From positions 3,799 through 67,798 of the forward strand of contig CACZNF010000001.1 in NCBI GenBank assembly GCA_902782395.1: a DNA stretch of 64,000 bases, written 5' to 3'. The first letter of the stretch is position 1, and every line of letters begins with the position of its first letter. This DNA is from an uncultured Erysipelotrichaceae bacterium (lineage in GTDB: Bacteria > Bacillota_I > Bacilli_A > RFN20 > CAG-826). This document shows positions 1-8,572 of this stretch, piece after piece. The notes below the pieces were generated by a model that worked only from the letters and a program-made list of their open reading frames with translations, did not search any database and was not told where the DNA came from. The position numbers and the translations under genes were made by a program.

Positions 1-2
1 TC

Positions 3-407
3 TCTAAATATGACTATGTCGTAGACGCAATCGATACAGTAACCGCTAAAATTGATATCATCGTTCGCTGTTATGAGAATAATATCCCTGTTATCTCCGC
101 TATGGGAGCGGGTAATAAAATGAATCCAACAATGTTGGAAGTTAGCGATATTTATAAAACTGAAATGGACCCGTTAGCGAAAGTCATGAGAAGAGAATTA
201 AAGAAAAGAGGAGTAAAAAAGCTAAAAGTAGTGTACTCGAAAGAAAAAGCAATTACTCCATTGGAACCTATTTTTGACGAAGAAAAACCAGACTCCAAAA
301 GAAGAAGCATACCAGGATCTACTGCTTTTGTTCCTTCTGTTTCTGGCTTAATCATCGCTAGTGAAGTGGTGAAAGATCTCATAAATTTTGACCCTAACAA
401 TAGATAA
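3..407 (+). CDS. tcdA: tRNA threonylcarbamoyladenosine dehydratase, C-terminal part
   Basis: The gene runs in from before the window; its open frame is readable from base 3 and gives the last 134 residues. Members of this MoeB/ThiF/E1-like family use ATP to cyclise the t6A37 modification of ANN-decoding tRNAs to ct6A. Visible family stretches are YDYVVDAIDTVTAK (the Asp-Ala-Ile-Asp segment after the nucleotide-binding fold), SAMGAGNKMNP, DPLAKVMRRELKKRG and the tail PGSTAFVPSVSGLIIASEV. The identification rests on this segment order; the nucleotide-binding N-terminus is outside the window. Another ThiF-family protein is possible but less likely. Confidence 0.75.
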   Translation, partial: SKYDYVVDAIDTVTAKIDIIVRCYENNIPVISAMGAGNKMNPTMLEVSDIYKTEMDPLAKVMRRELKKRGVKKLKVVYSKEKAITPLEPIFDEEKPDSKRRSIPGSTAFVPSVSGLIIASEVVKDLINFDPNNR

Positions 408-532
408 TAAGATGGGGTGTACTATAATAAATCCATAAAGTTATACCTATACAGGGAGAAATATCAAATAAGTAAATTAGATTACTCTTAGTTATTTAGA
501 TACGTAAAGCATAGTTTACAGCATACTAATAA

Positions 533-549
533 TGTATAGGACCTATACA
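533..549. promoter_or_regulatory. 17-bp perfect inverted repeat upstream of amt
   Basis: TGTATAGG-A-CCTATACA is a perfect 8-bp inverted repeat around one central base. A related half site (CCTATAC) occurs about 90 bases upstream, near 447. Position and size fit a dimeric repressor operator. It has the same length as a GlnR/TnrA site but differs from that consensus at the inner A and T, so assigning it to GlnR would be guesswork. Confidence 0.35.
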
Positions 550-665
550 ATTTAACTATAATTAATAATATATAATAATATCTTTATATAAATATAAAAG
601 GATAAATAATAATATATAAAGTGTTTGTTTATTTGGTTAGATAAAAATAGATGTGTAAATAAATG

Positions 666-695
666 TTGACACAAAAAGCGTAAAACCCATAAACT
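666..695 (+). promoter_or_regulatory. sigma-A type promoter for amt
   Basis: A perfect -35 TTGACA at 666-671 is followed after 16-18 bases by a weak -10 (CATAAA at 688-693 or TAAACT at 690-695). It lies about 50 bases before the amt start. Confidence 0.45.
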
Positions 696-745
696 ATTGA
701 CCATGTAGAACGACTTAGGTTGTTCAATCTATGGAGGAATCGTTT

Positions 746-2479
746 ATGACTATAGAATTCTGGTATTTGATCGGTGCAGCGCTCGTCTTCTTTATGCAAG
801 CAGGCTTTGCCATGGTGGAGACAGGTTTTACTAGAGCAAAGAACGCTGGCAACATAATTATGAAAAACTTAATGGACTTCTGTATTGGTACAGTGGTCTT
901 TATGCTCTTAGGTTTTGGCTTGATGATGGGGGAAGACGCTCTCTTTGGTTTGATTGGTATTCCAAATGTCGATTTATTCGCTAAGTTTGCGGATTTCATT
1001 AAAGAACCTGCTGAAGGTTTCACAGGTGCTTCCACATTTGTCTTTAACTTGGTGTTCTGCGCTACAGCCGCAACAATTGTTTCTGGTTCTATGGCGGAAA
1101 GAACTAAGTTCTCATCATATTGTACTTATTCCGCAATCATTTCCTTAGTGATTTATCCAATTGAAGCTCACTGGATCTGGGGTGGTGGCTGGTTAGCTAG
1201 TATCGGCTTCCATGATTACGCTGGTAGTACCGCTATTCACATGGTTGGTGGTATCTCAGCTTTAATCGGTGCCATTTTGTTGGGACCACGTATTGGTAAA
1301 TATGTCCGTAACAAAGAAGGCAAAGTTACTAAAGTAAATGCTATCCCAGGTCACTCTATTCCATTAGGTGCCTTAGGTGCATTCATTCTCTGGTTTGGCT
1401 GGTATGGCTTTAATGGTGCCGCTGCTACAAGTACATCAGAATTAGCAACCATCTTCTTAAACACCACAATTGCTCCAGCAGTAGCGACAGTTACAACAAT
1501 GATCTTTACCTGGATTAAAAACGGTAAACCAGATGTCTCTATGTGTATCAATGCTTGCTTAGCAGGTTTAGTTGGTATTACCGCTGGTTGTGCGGCAATG
1601 GATGCCATTGGTTCTACAGTAGTCGGTATTGTTTCTGGCTTATTAGTAGTGATTGTTGTTGAGGGTTTAGACTTAAAACTTCATATCGATGACCCAGTTG
1701 GTGCGGTTGGTGTCCATATGGCTAATGGTATCTGGGGCACAATTGCCGTTGGTTTATTAGCTAATCCAAATGCTCCAGCGGGATTAAATGGCTTATTCTA
1801 CACTGGTAATTGGTACCAATTAGGTGTCCAATGCTTAGGCGTTGTTGCTGTAGCCGCTTATACAGTCGTCCTCATGACCATTTGCTTCTTAATTATGAAA
1901 AAGACCATCGGTTTACGTGTTAGTAAAAACGAAGAACTTAAAGGTCTTGATAGCACTGAACATGGTTTACCATCCGCTTACGCTGACTTTGCTCCATCCA
2001 CAGTGGCTTATGCTGATTACATTAAAGAAGATGCAGTGGTGACAGGAGATGTCCCACCAGCGGAAGCTATTGAAGTGAAAATGGAAACAGCGTCAGTTGC
2101 TAAGACCAAAAAGACTACTGGTCCTAAGTTCAGCAAGGTGGAAATTATCTTTAAAGAAGAACGCCTATATGCTCTTAAAGACGCAATGAGTAAATTAGGT
2201 ATTACTGGTATGACAGTATCCCATGTTATGGGTTATGGTGTACAGCAAGGACATACCGAAGTGTATAGAGGTGTTGCGGTTGAAACTAACTTAATGCCAA
2301 AAGTCCAAGTCGATATGGTTGTTAGTAAGATTCCAGTTAGAGACGTTATCGATACCGCGAAGAGTGTGCTTTATACCGGTCATATCGGTGATGGTAAGAT
2401 CTTTGTCTACGATGTTGAAAACGTTGTTAAAGTGAGAACCGGTGAAGAAGGTTACGCTGCTTTACAAGACATAGAATAA
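746..2479 (+). CDS. amt: Ammonium transporter with fused C-terminal PII domain
   Basis: 577 residues. Residues 1 to about 400 are an Amt/Rh ammonium channel with about 11 membrane helices; the pore histidines are present in STAIHMVGGISAL and VGVHMANGIWGT, and the conserved Asp in DYAGSTAIH. Residues about 461-577 are a complete GlnB/PII domain: KVEIIFKEERLYALKDAM, GITGMTV, GHTEVYRG (T-loop), TGHIGDGKIFVYDV and RTGEEGYAAL. The usual uridylylation Tyr51 of the T-loop is Val here, while Tyr46 is kept. The linker is charged. PII normally plugs Amt as a separate protein; here gate and channel are one chain. ATG at 746 is chosen over 731 because GGAGGA at 733-738 is an ideal SD for it. A terminator follows directly, so it is monocistronic. 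Confidence 0.93.
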   Translation: MTIEFWYLIGAALVFFMQAGFAMVETGFTRAKNAGNIIMKNLMDFCIGTVVFMLLGFGLMMGEDALFGLIGIPNVDLFAKFADFIKEPAEGFTGASTFVFNLVFCATAATIVSGSMAERTKFSSYCTYSAIISLVIYPIEAHWIWGGGWLASIGFHDYAGSTAIHMVGGISALIGAILLGPRIGKYVRNKEGKVTKVNAIPGHSIPLGALGAFILWFGWYGFNGAAATSTSELATIFLNTTIAPAVATVTTMIFTWIKNGKPDVSMCINACLAGLVGITAGCAAMDAIGSTVVGIVSGLLVVIVVEGLDLKLHIDDPVGAVGVHMANGIWGTIAVGLLANPNAPAGLNGLFYTGNWYQLGVQCLGVVAVAAYTVVLMTICFLIMKKTIGLRVSKNEELKGLDSTEHGLPSAYADFAPSTVAYADYIKEDAVVTGDVPPAEAIEVKMETASVAKTKKTTGPKFSKVEIIFKEERLYALKDAMSKLGITGMTVSHVMGYGVQQGHTEVYRGVAVETNLMPKVQVDMVVSKIPVRDVIDTAKSVLYTGHIGDGKIFVYDVENVVKVRTGEEGYAALQDIE

Positions 2480-2500
2480 TCATTAATCAATTTAGAAATA

Positions 2501-2524
2501 GGGTTGCTTGAGCAATCCTTTTTC
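2501..2524 (+). terminator. Rho-independent terminator after amt
   Basis: GGGTTGC-TTGA-GCAATCC hairpin (one G-T pair) followed by TTTTTC. Confidence 0.75.
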
Positions 2525-2564
2525 TTCTGAAAAGCTGTATAATTGAAATAAGGGAGTTTGCTAT

Positions 2565-2843
2565 ATGAACGAAATCAGAATTGAATACAGCGAAAAGACC
2601 AACCAATCCTTAGCGTTCGATAACGATAAGATTATTGGGCATTGTGATTACCAAATTAAAGAAGGCAAATGGTATATTACCCATACTATGGTGAATAGTG
2701 AATACGGGGGACGTGGTATTGCTAAACAACTTGTAAAAGAAGTCATTAAACAAGCTAGAAGTAGAAATATCAAAATTGTTCCAATCTGCTCATATGTCCA
2801 AAAAATGATGCTTGATAATGACGAATATAAAGACGTCTTATAA
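2565..2843 (+). CDS. Small GNAT-like N-acetyltransferase (YjdJ type)
   Basis: 92 residues, the size of the short COG2388-type acetyltransferases. The acetyl-CoA loop is visible as NSEYGGRGIAKQLVKEVI (a version of Q/RxxGxG/A), preceded by the beta strand WYITHTMV and followed by RNIKIVPICSYVQKMM. Members of this family are thought to acetylate small unidentified substrates; the substrate is not predictable here. GGGAG lies 10 bases before the ATG. A TATAAT sits at 2538-2543 but without a convincing -35. Confidence 0.8.
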   Translation: MNEIRIEYSEKTNQSLAFDNDKIIGHCDYQIKEGKWYITHTMVNSEYGGRGIAKQLVKEVIKQARSRNIKIVPICSYVQKMMLDNDEYKDVL

Positions 2844-2870
2844 TCAATCGTAATTTTGTTACAATTAGTC

Positions 2871-2907
2871 AAGGTTTTGTGATAATATATCACAGGACCT
2901 TTTATTT
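2871..2907 (+). promoter_or_regulatory. Extended -10 promoter inside a long hairpin
   Basis: TGTGATA-ATA-TATCACA (2878-2894) is a perfect inverted repeat and, with flanking AAGGT/ACCTT and two G-T pairs, makes a 14-bp stem ending in TTTATTT. The same bases contain TGTGATAAT, an extended -10. It can be read as the terminator of the GNAT gene, as the promoter of the next gene, or as an operator overlapping that promoter; the next ATG is only 6 bases downstream of the stem. Confidence 0.45.
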
Positions 2908-3594
2908 ATGAAAAAATCAAATTCCAGAAGAAAAAGAAGAATTGTGGTTTCCATTATTATGGGATTCCTTTTTGTTCTTGCTCTTGCCGTTGTCGTGCCT
3001 TTTGGTATTTTAGGCATTAGAACAAATCGCTTAAATAAGGACTATGAGTATTTAAAAAGCGACGCTACTTATGCCCAAAAGGTCGAAGTTACAAATATTA
3101 ATTTAGTTAAACAACATGTTTCATGTGGTTACGCCTCTATAGAAATGATGTCTGAGCATTATGGTAAAAAAGTTACTGAAGATGATTTGGACGCTAAAAA
3201 TAATGGTGCGGTTTCTACCGCCTCAACATCTGGTTTCTTAAAGGAAATCAACGCCTCTATTGAAGGAAAAGATTTCGTAAAGAAAACATATCTCGCTAAT
3301 GATGATTATTTAAAAACTATCCATGATGCATTAAGTAATAACGATCCAGTCGCTGTTGAGTGGGCTGCTTTGCTTGAAGATGAATGGACACTACATTTCT
3401 CTGTTGTGACTTCTATGGACTTAGCTAACGACCGAATCGTTATTTATAATCCATACGGTTATATTGAATCTCTTAAGAGTGAAGAATTCATCTCGAGAAC
3501 AACGTTTAAAGCCTATAAAAACTTACCGTTATTTTTAAACTTTGGCTTTGCTTTTGGCGCTTTTGATAAGAACGCCTTATTTTACGCTAAATAA
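2908..3594 (+). CDS. Membrane-anchored C39-like cysteine peptidase domain protein
   Basis: 228 residues. A basic N-terminus and one membrane helix (residues about 11-34) anchor an outside domain. The pattern is that of papain-like peptidase C39 family proteins: Cys73 in QHVSCGYASIEMM, His163 in WTLHFSVVTSMD and Asn181 in YNPYGY form a plausible catalytic triad. No ATP-binding or transporter part is present, so this is not a bacteriocin exporter; similar stand-alone proteins are secreted or membrane-bound with unknown substrates. AGGA lies about 10 bases before the ATG. A single-gene unit between promoters. Confidence 0.65.
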   Translation: MKKSNSRRKRRIVVSIIMGFLFVLALAVVVPFGILGIRTNRLNKDYEYLKSDATYAQKVEVTNINLVKQHVSCGYASIEMMSEHYGKKVTEDDLDAKNNGAVSTASTSGFLKEINASIEGKDFVKKTYLANDDYLKTIHDALSNNDPVAVEWAALLEDEWTLHFSVVTSMDLANDRIVIYNPYGYIESLKSEEFISRTTFKAYKNLPLFLNFGFAFGAFDKNALFYAK

Positions 3595-3645
3595 ACGAAA
3601 ATCGTTTAAATTATCCTAGATTTGCAGGCTTTTTACCTTAAAAAG

Positions 3646-3675
3646 TTGCTTTTATATGCAGGTGCGCGCTATATT
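3646..3675 (+). promoter_or_regulatory. Promoter-like sequence
   Basis: TTGCTT at 3646-3651 and TATATT at 3670-3675 with an 18-base spacer, 33 bases before the start of the following gene. Confidence 0.45.
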
Positions 3676-3707
3676 ATATGCAAGAAATACAGGTAAGGAG
3701 AAAGCCT

Positions 3708-5219
3708 ATGTTTAAGAAAGAAAGAAAAACCATTAAGGGTTTAAAAACTTTTGTGGTTATTTCGTTTATATTATTAGCGGCATTCATTACATTATTTTTG
3801 CTCTATGCTGCTTTTGCGGGTGATGCAAAGGATGCTGACTTAAAAGATTTTGGTGCGGTAATGAAATACCATGTTAGTGGTTTTAAAGGATTATTCACAT
3901 TTCAATTCCATGAAGCGTCCAATGTTATTTATCATAGCTTAAGCTCCTTAATGTATGCTCTTATTCTCTTTTGGATTTTGTTTTTTATCGTGGGCATTGC
4001 TGTTGCCGCTAAAAAGAAAAGAGCAATAGTTACAATTGGCCTTATTCTAACTGCTTTAATCATTCCCGTTTATATGTTTGGGGCTACTGGTTTACCAAAG
4101 TATTGGTTGATGATTAATAATCGTCCTCCATTCAAAGGCAACGCTACTGTGTCATTTTTTGGCTATGCAATTCTCATAGTTGCTGCCTTATATGCCTTAT
4201 CTTCAATACTGACATATTTTGGTTGCATCCTTGATGCCTTTACTAATAGCGCTCAAGAAAAGCAAGTCACTAATGAAGTAGCAAACGAAGAACAACCAGC
4301 TCCTGAAGGAGAGTCTGCTCCTGAAGAGGAAGAAGCTGTGATGTTTGAACAAATCGAAGCGGAACCTGAACCAGAAAATAATCCTCAAGAATATGTGGAA
4401 ACTCCTTTTAAGGAAGAACAACCAAAACCAGAACAAAAACAAGAAGAGCGTTTCGATAAGAATGAATTAGCCGATCTTATTAGAAATATAGTAAGAGATG
4501 AAATGGTGCGTAACGCTCCTGCTCAAACAAATCAAGGAACTGGTCCTTTAGTGGTTCAATATTTTGGTAGTGCACCAATACAGCAAGAAGTAGCTCAACC
4601 AAAGCCAGCCCCAGTGAAGCAAGAAAAGAAAGAACCAGTCGCTGAAGTAGCTAAGGAAGAAGAAATCCAAGTGCACGATAATATTGTTCCAGAAGAAGAA
4701 AAAGCTCCTGAATACAAAATCGTGACACCTAAAAAGAAAGAAAAACCTGTTCATGCTCCTATTGAAGAACCAGTGGAGAAAAATAAAATCATCCGTATCC
4801 CATTCCAAGAAAGAATGCTTAACGCTGATGATGAAATGAAGAAAAACTATAATGAACTTAAAAATGAAATTCTCTCGTATGGTGTTAATTCACGTGTTTC
4901 TAATTCTGGTGATGCCTTCCGTTTACATCGTAAGACATACGTGAAAATTACCATCGCTGGTTTAAGCTTAAAGCTCTACTTTGCCTTAAATCCAGATGAC
5001 TATAAGGATTCCACAATTCCAGTACAAAACGCCGGACATAAAGGTATTTATGAAGAAATCCCATTAGTGTTCAAAGTTAAATCTGGTTTATCAATGAGAA
5101 GAGCCAAAGAACTTATCCAAACAGTGATGGACCAAGATGGCTTAGAACAAGGCGCTATTGGTGATACTGATTGGGTGGAAACTCTTAAAGAACAACCAAG
5201 TAACGCTGATGAAGACTAA
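3708..5219 (+). CDS. Membrane protein with Glu/Pro-rich linker and conserved C-terminal domain
   Basis: 503 residues, function unknown. The first 180 residues hold about four membrane helices; residues about 185-365 are a low-complexity Glu/Pro/Lys linker (repeated EEEA, PEPE, KPEQ type runs); the last 130 residues are a folded domain with FRLHRKTYVKITIAG, SLKLYFALNPDDYKD and KVKSGLSMRRAKELI. I have a recollection of this C-terminal block in other low-GC Bacillota proteins of unknown role, but cannot name a family. ATG 3708 is preferred to the upstream ATG at 3678 because AAGGAG at 3695-3700 is correctly spaced only for 3708. Own promoter and terminator, so a monocistronic gene. Confidence 0.7.
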   Translation: MFKKERKTIKGLKTFVVISFILLAAFITLFLLYAAFAGDAKDADLKDFGAVMKYHVSGFKGLFTFQFHEASNVIYHSLSSLMYALILFWILFFIVGIAVAAKKKRAIVTIGLILTALIIPVYMFGATGLPKYWLMINNRPPFKGNATVSFFGYAILIVAALYALSSILTYFGCILDAFTNSAQEKQVTNEVANEEQPAPEGESAPEEEEAVMFEQIEAEPEPENNPQEYVETPFKEEQPKPEQKQEERFDKNELADLIRNIVRDEMVRNAPAQTNQGTGPLVVQYFGSAPIQQEVAQPKPAPVKQEKKEPVAEVAKEEEIQVHDNIVPEEEKAPEYKIVTPKKKEKPVHAPIEEPVEKNKIIRIPFQERMLNADDEMKKNYNELKNEILSYGVNSRVSNSGDAFRLHRKTYVKITIAGLSLKLYFALNPDDYKDSTIPVQNAGHKGIYEEIPLVFKVKSGLSMRRAKELIQTVMDQDGLEQGAIGDTDWVETLKEQPSNADED

Positions 5220-5240
5220 TAGTCAGTTAAGATAAATATT

Positions 5241-5267
5241 AAGGTACATTAATGTACCTTTTTATTT
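5241..5267 (+). terminator. Rho-independent terminator
   Basis: AAGGTACATTAATGTACCTT is a 20-bp perfect palindrome followed by TTTATTT. Confidence 0.8.
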
Positions 5268-5341
5268 AATCATTTCACAAACACTTAAAAGTATGATAAA
5301 TTTTATTACTGCGACCAGCAAAGGAAGGGAGTGGTTCATTA

Positions 5342-6195
5342 ATGGATGTACCTCTGTCGTGGGTAATCATTGGAATCTGTGTATTAGCACACTTTTTCTT
5401 TTCTGCTGGTGAAACTGCACTCGCATGTGCAAACCGCTTCAAGATGCAAGTCGAAGCGGATGAAGGTAAAAAATCTGCCAAATTAGTGTTACACGTCGTC
5501 GAAAAGTACGATCGCGCTCTAATTACGGTTCTAATAGGAAGTAACATCGTTTCAATCTTAGCCAGTGCTATCTGTACTGTCCTTTTCTATAACCTTTTCA
5601 CTTCTATGACAAGTGAGGCTATTTCCTTATTAGCCTCTATTATCATTGCTTTATTAATCTATGTTTTAGGCGATGCTCTTCCAAAGACTATTGCTAGAAG
5701 CATTCCAGATACTTTATCTAAAATACTTGTTTATCCAACATACGCTTTAATGATGGTTCTTTACCCAATAACCTTGTTATTCGAACTAATTACTAAGGGT
5801 ATTGAAAAAGCTTTCAGGGTGAAAGAAGAAACAGCGTTTGATGAAGAAGACTTTGAAAATGTCGTAGAAAAGGTCTCTGATGAAGGCATCATTGAAGAAG
5901 AACAAAGTGATATTATTCAGTCTGCATTATTGGTATCTTACATATCAAAGCCTATTTAAGTGCTTATTTAAGAAATCCTAATGTTTCTATTAGAAGTAAA
6001 CTGCAAAAACCATACTTTGTTTCATCAAACATCATGATTGATGATTTATTTAATGGTTTCAAAAAGCATCATACACATATCGCTATCGTAAGAGATAAGA
6101 ATAAACAAGTTATCGGCATGGTCACCATGGACGATGTTTTAGAAGAACTTGTGGAAGATATTAGAGAGCCTAACAGCGTGAAAGGAACTAGATAA
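5342..6195 (+). pseudogene. CNNM/CorC-type transporter gene, internal deletion plus frameshift
   Basis: The first frame (5342-5959) encodes an intact DUF21 membrane domain (FFSAGETALACANRF, ALPKTIA) and the start of the cytoplasmic part, DEGIIEEEQSDIIQSALL. It then stops. From about 5925 the +1-shifted frame continues with IIGILHIKAYLSAYL, a second CBS repeat (HTHIAIVRDKNKQVIGMVTM) and ends at 6195 with TAA. Compared with the intact gene next door, roughly 45 residues (the MTPR segment and most of the first CBS repeat) are missing at the joint, and the missing length is not a multiple of three. The product would be a truncated 205-residue protein. A sequencing or assembly error is the alternative. 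Confidence 0.8.
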
Positions 6196-6196
6196 T

Positions 6197-7465
6197 ATGT
6201 ATTGGTATTATTGGGTTATTGTTGCTGTCTGTGCTTTGTTCTCTATGTTCTTTTCCGCTGCCGACATGGTGTATGGCATGGTCGATAAAGATAAACTCGC
6301 AAGAGAAAAAGGTAAGAAAGCTAAACGCGCTAAACTTGCCATTAAAATTGCAGATGACTATGAGTTATCTATTTCCGCTATTTTATTAGGCAACAACGTT
6401 GTCAACGTTCTCGCTGCTTCTTTTGTGACTTTAATTGGTATTGCTTTATCTCATGGTAACGAAGATTTAGGTACAACATTATCTACGATAATCTTTACGG
6501 TCTTTATTATCGTCTTCTGTGAATTTATTCCTAAGGCATTTGCTAAAAGATTTAATTATTCTTTAGCCCTTTTATTTGCCTATCCAGTTACTTTCTTTAA
6601 GTACTTATTCTTTATTGTGGTTTGGCCAATTGCTAAACTCTTTAAACTCTTTGGTAAATTATTCGCTAAAAAGAGCAAAGAAGAAGATCAGATCGATGAA
6701 GACGTCTTAACCGAAATGGCGGATTCTCTTGAAGAAGAAGGTATCTTAGAAGAAAAAGAAGCAGAACTCCTTAGAAGTGCTATTGATTTAAACGATATTG
6801 AAGCATTTGAAATTATGACTCCACGTGTTGATGTCTACGCTATTAGTAAAGACGAAGACATTAACGAACTTATCAAAGATAAGGAATTCTTCAAACACTC
6901 ACGTGTACCTGTCTATGATGAAACAATTGATGACATCGTTGGTATCTTACCAATTAAAGCCTTAGCTAAGAAGATTCTCGCTGGTCAAAAAGATATCGAT
7001 ATTATGTCTTTATGTTATAAACCATTAATCATTCCTAGAAACCATCAAATCCTTGATGTTTTAAGTGAATTCAAAGAAAAGAAAGTTCACGTCGCAATTG
7101 TTAAGGATGAATATGGTGGTACCGAAGGTATTATCACTATGGAAGACATTCTCGAAGAAATCGTTGGTGATATCTTTGATGAATTTGATGAAATTGAAGA
7201 AGAATACGTCGATAAAGGTAATGGTATCTGGGTTGTCGATGGCACAATGAATCTCGATGACTTCTTTGAATTAATCGGTTATGAAGACGAAGTGGAAACT
7301 GACTACACAACTGTGGGTGGTTTCTGCCAAGACATCTTAGATAGATTCGCTAAAGTTGGTGACGAATTTGACTTTGCTCATTATCACTTTAAAGTCTTAG
7401 AAGCGGATGAATTTACCGTCGAAAAACTTAAAGTCACTGACTTAGAATTTGAAAAAGAAGAGTAG
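6197..7465 (+). CDS. CNNM/CorC (HlyC/CorC) family transporter-like protein
   Basis: 422 residues with the full family layout: DUF21 membrane domain (residues about 1-150, four hydrophobic segments, FFSAADMVYG and EFIPKAFAKRF), a CBS pair (EIMTPRVDVYAIS and VHVAIVKDEYGGTEGIITM), the acidic VGDIFDEFDE stretch and a C-terminal CorC/HlyC domain (GIWVVDGTMNLDDFFELIG). Family members are linked to Mg2+ or Co2+ movement or efflux. It begins 2 bases after the broken paralogue and 9 bases before hflX, so the three probably shared an operon. The gene looks intact and may now carry the whole function. Confidence 0.88.
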   Translation: MYWYYWVIVAVCALFSMFFSAADMVYGMVDKDKLAREKGKKAKRAKLAIKIADDYELSISAILLGNNVVNVLAASFVTLIGIALSHGNEDLGTTLSTIIFTVFIIVFCEFIPKAFAKRFNYSLALLFAYPVTFFKYLFFIVVWPIAKLFKLFGKLFAKKSKEEDQIDEDVLTEMADSLEEEGILEEKEAELLRSAIDLNDIEAFEIMTPRVDVYAISKDEDINELIKDKEFFKHSRVPVYDETIDDIVGILPIKALAKKILAGQKDIDIMSLCYKPLIIPRNHQILDVLSEFKEKKVHVAIVKDEYGGTEGIITMEDILEEIVGDIFDEFDEIEEEYVDKGNGIWVVDGTMNLDDFFELIGYEDEVETDYTTVGGFCQDILDRFAKVGDEFDFAHYHFKVLEADEFTVEKLKVTDLEFEKEE

Positions 7466-7474
7466 TGTAAATAT

Positions 7475-8572
7475 ATGAAGGCGTTAGTCATCTCTCGTGG
7501 AAAGACAAATTCTCTTGAATTAAATCATGAGCAGAATGAATTTGCCATGCTTTTAAAAGAGATTGGCTATGAAGTCATCTCCTATTTTTCTCAAGACATT
7601 GAAAACATAGATAAGAATACATATTTAGGTTCTGGTAAGATCCACGAAATCGCTGCCTTTTACCATCAATATAATGAAGAGAACCAAGAAGAACCAATTG
7701 ATATTATTGCCTGTAATTTTGAACTATCAGGTTTACAAAAGAAAGCCATTTCTGCGATTACCAAAGCGGAAATAATTGATAGGACATTTGTTATCTTGAA
7801 CATTTTTGAAAAGAACGCGAAGACCAAAGAAGCAAAACTACAAGTGGAAATCGCACGTTTAGAATACCTTAAAAATCACCTTGTTGATGAAAAGGCATCA
7901 TATTCCCAAGTTACGTCTGGAAGTGGTCATAATAAGGGCAAAGGCGAAAAGCAAATTGAACTATCTAAAAGGCAAATAGCGCGCGCTGTTTTTCAAAAGA
8001 AGAAAGAGCTTGAGGCTATTAAACTTTCGCGTAGAAACATGCGCTCAAAAAGAATTAATAATCCAAGTCCAAAGATTTGTATTGTAGGATATACTAATGC
8101 TGGTAAATCAACATTAATGAACCGCTTAGTAAAGCTTTCTAAAGAAGATAAAACAGTCTTAGAAAAGAATGCTTTATTTGCCACTTTAGAAACATCTTTA
8201 TCTGATCCGTTTAAAGATGAAGAAATTAAAACCACTAAAGGCATTATTAAAGATTTAGAAGCAGACAATATTCCAATGATTAATATTTATAACAAATATG
8301 ATTTATTAGGGGGATTCGCTAACTTCATTCCAGGAAAAGATGAAATCTTAGTCTCTCTTTTAGATGATAATGACGTGGAAGAAACTCTAAAGTTTATTGT
8401 GAGTAACGCCACTAAAGACTGGGAAAGAAGAGAACTTACCCTTCCATATAGCGTTGATTTTGCCACATTTAGCAAAGAAAACTATGTTATAAGCCACAAA
8501 GAAAAAGAAGACGGCTATTTAGTAGACGTCTATCTTAATCCTGCTTATAAGTATAAATATATTAGAAATTAG
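7475..8572 (+). CDS. hflX: HflX GTPase lacking the G3 (DxxG) segment
   Basis: 365 residues; HflX proteins usually have 400 or more. The N-terminal HflX domain is normal (YLGSGKIHEI, IIACNFELSGLQKKA, IIDRTFVILNIF, AKTKEAKLQVEIARLEYLKN) and the G1 loop GYTNAGKST is at about residues 205-213. After FATLETS the chain jumps to LSDPFKDEEIKTTKG and then INIYNKYDL (G4). The DTVGF motif (G3, switch II) and the following helix, about 45 residues, are missing in frame. HflX splits or rescues stalled ribosomes using GTP; without G3 hydrolysis is unlikely. The 3' end overlaps convergent gmk by 11 bases. Confidence 0.85.
   Translation: MKALVISRGKTNSLELNHEQNEFAMLLKEIGYEVISYFSQDIENIDKNTYLGSGKIHEIAAFYHQYNEENQEEPIDIIACNFELSGLQKKAISAITKAEIIDRTFVILNIFEKNAKTKEAKLQVEIARLEYLKNHLVDEKASYSQVTSGSGHNKGKGEKQIELSKRQIARAVFQKKKELEAIKLSRRNMRSKRINNPSPKICIVGYTNAGKSTLMNRLVKLSKEDKTVLEKNALFATLETSLSDPFKDEEIKTTKGIIKDLEADNIPMINIYNKYDLLGGFANFIPGKDEILVSLLDDNDVEETLKFIVSNATKDWERRELTLPYSVDFATFSKENYVISHKEKEDGYLVDVYLNPAYKYKYIRN

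Larger units (their letters stand above)
408..745. other. AT-rich intergenic region upstream of amt
   Basis: 338 bases without a gene. The part from about 540 to 660 is nearly pure A/T. The only structures I can support are the 17-bp inverted repeat at 533-549 and the promoter-like sequence at 666-695. No small ORF with a ribosome binding site was seen. Confidence 0.6.

Noticed and set aside
533..549. GlnR/TnrA box before amt
   Set aside because: The length fits, but the inner A and T of TGTNA-N7-TNACA are reversed in the repeat.
4203..4808. Long minus-strand frames opposite the acidic membrane protein
   Set aside because: They are Phe/Leu-rich shadows of the Glu/Lys-rich linker and have no SD.
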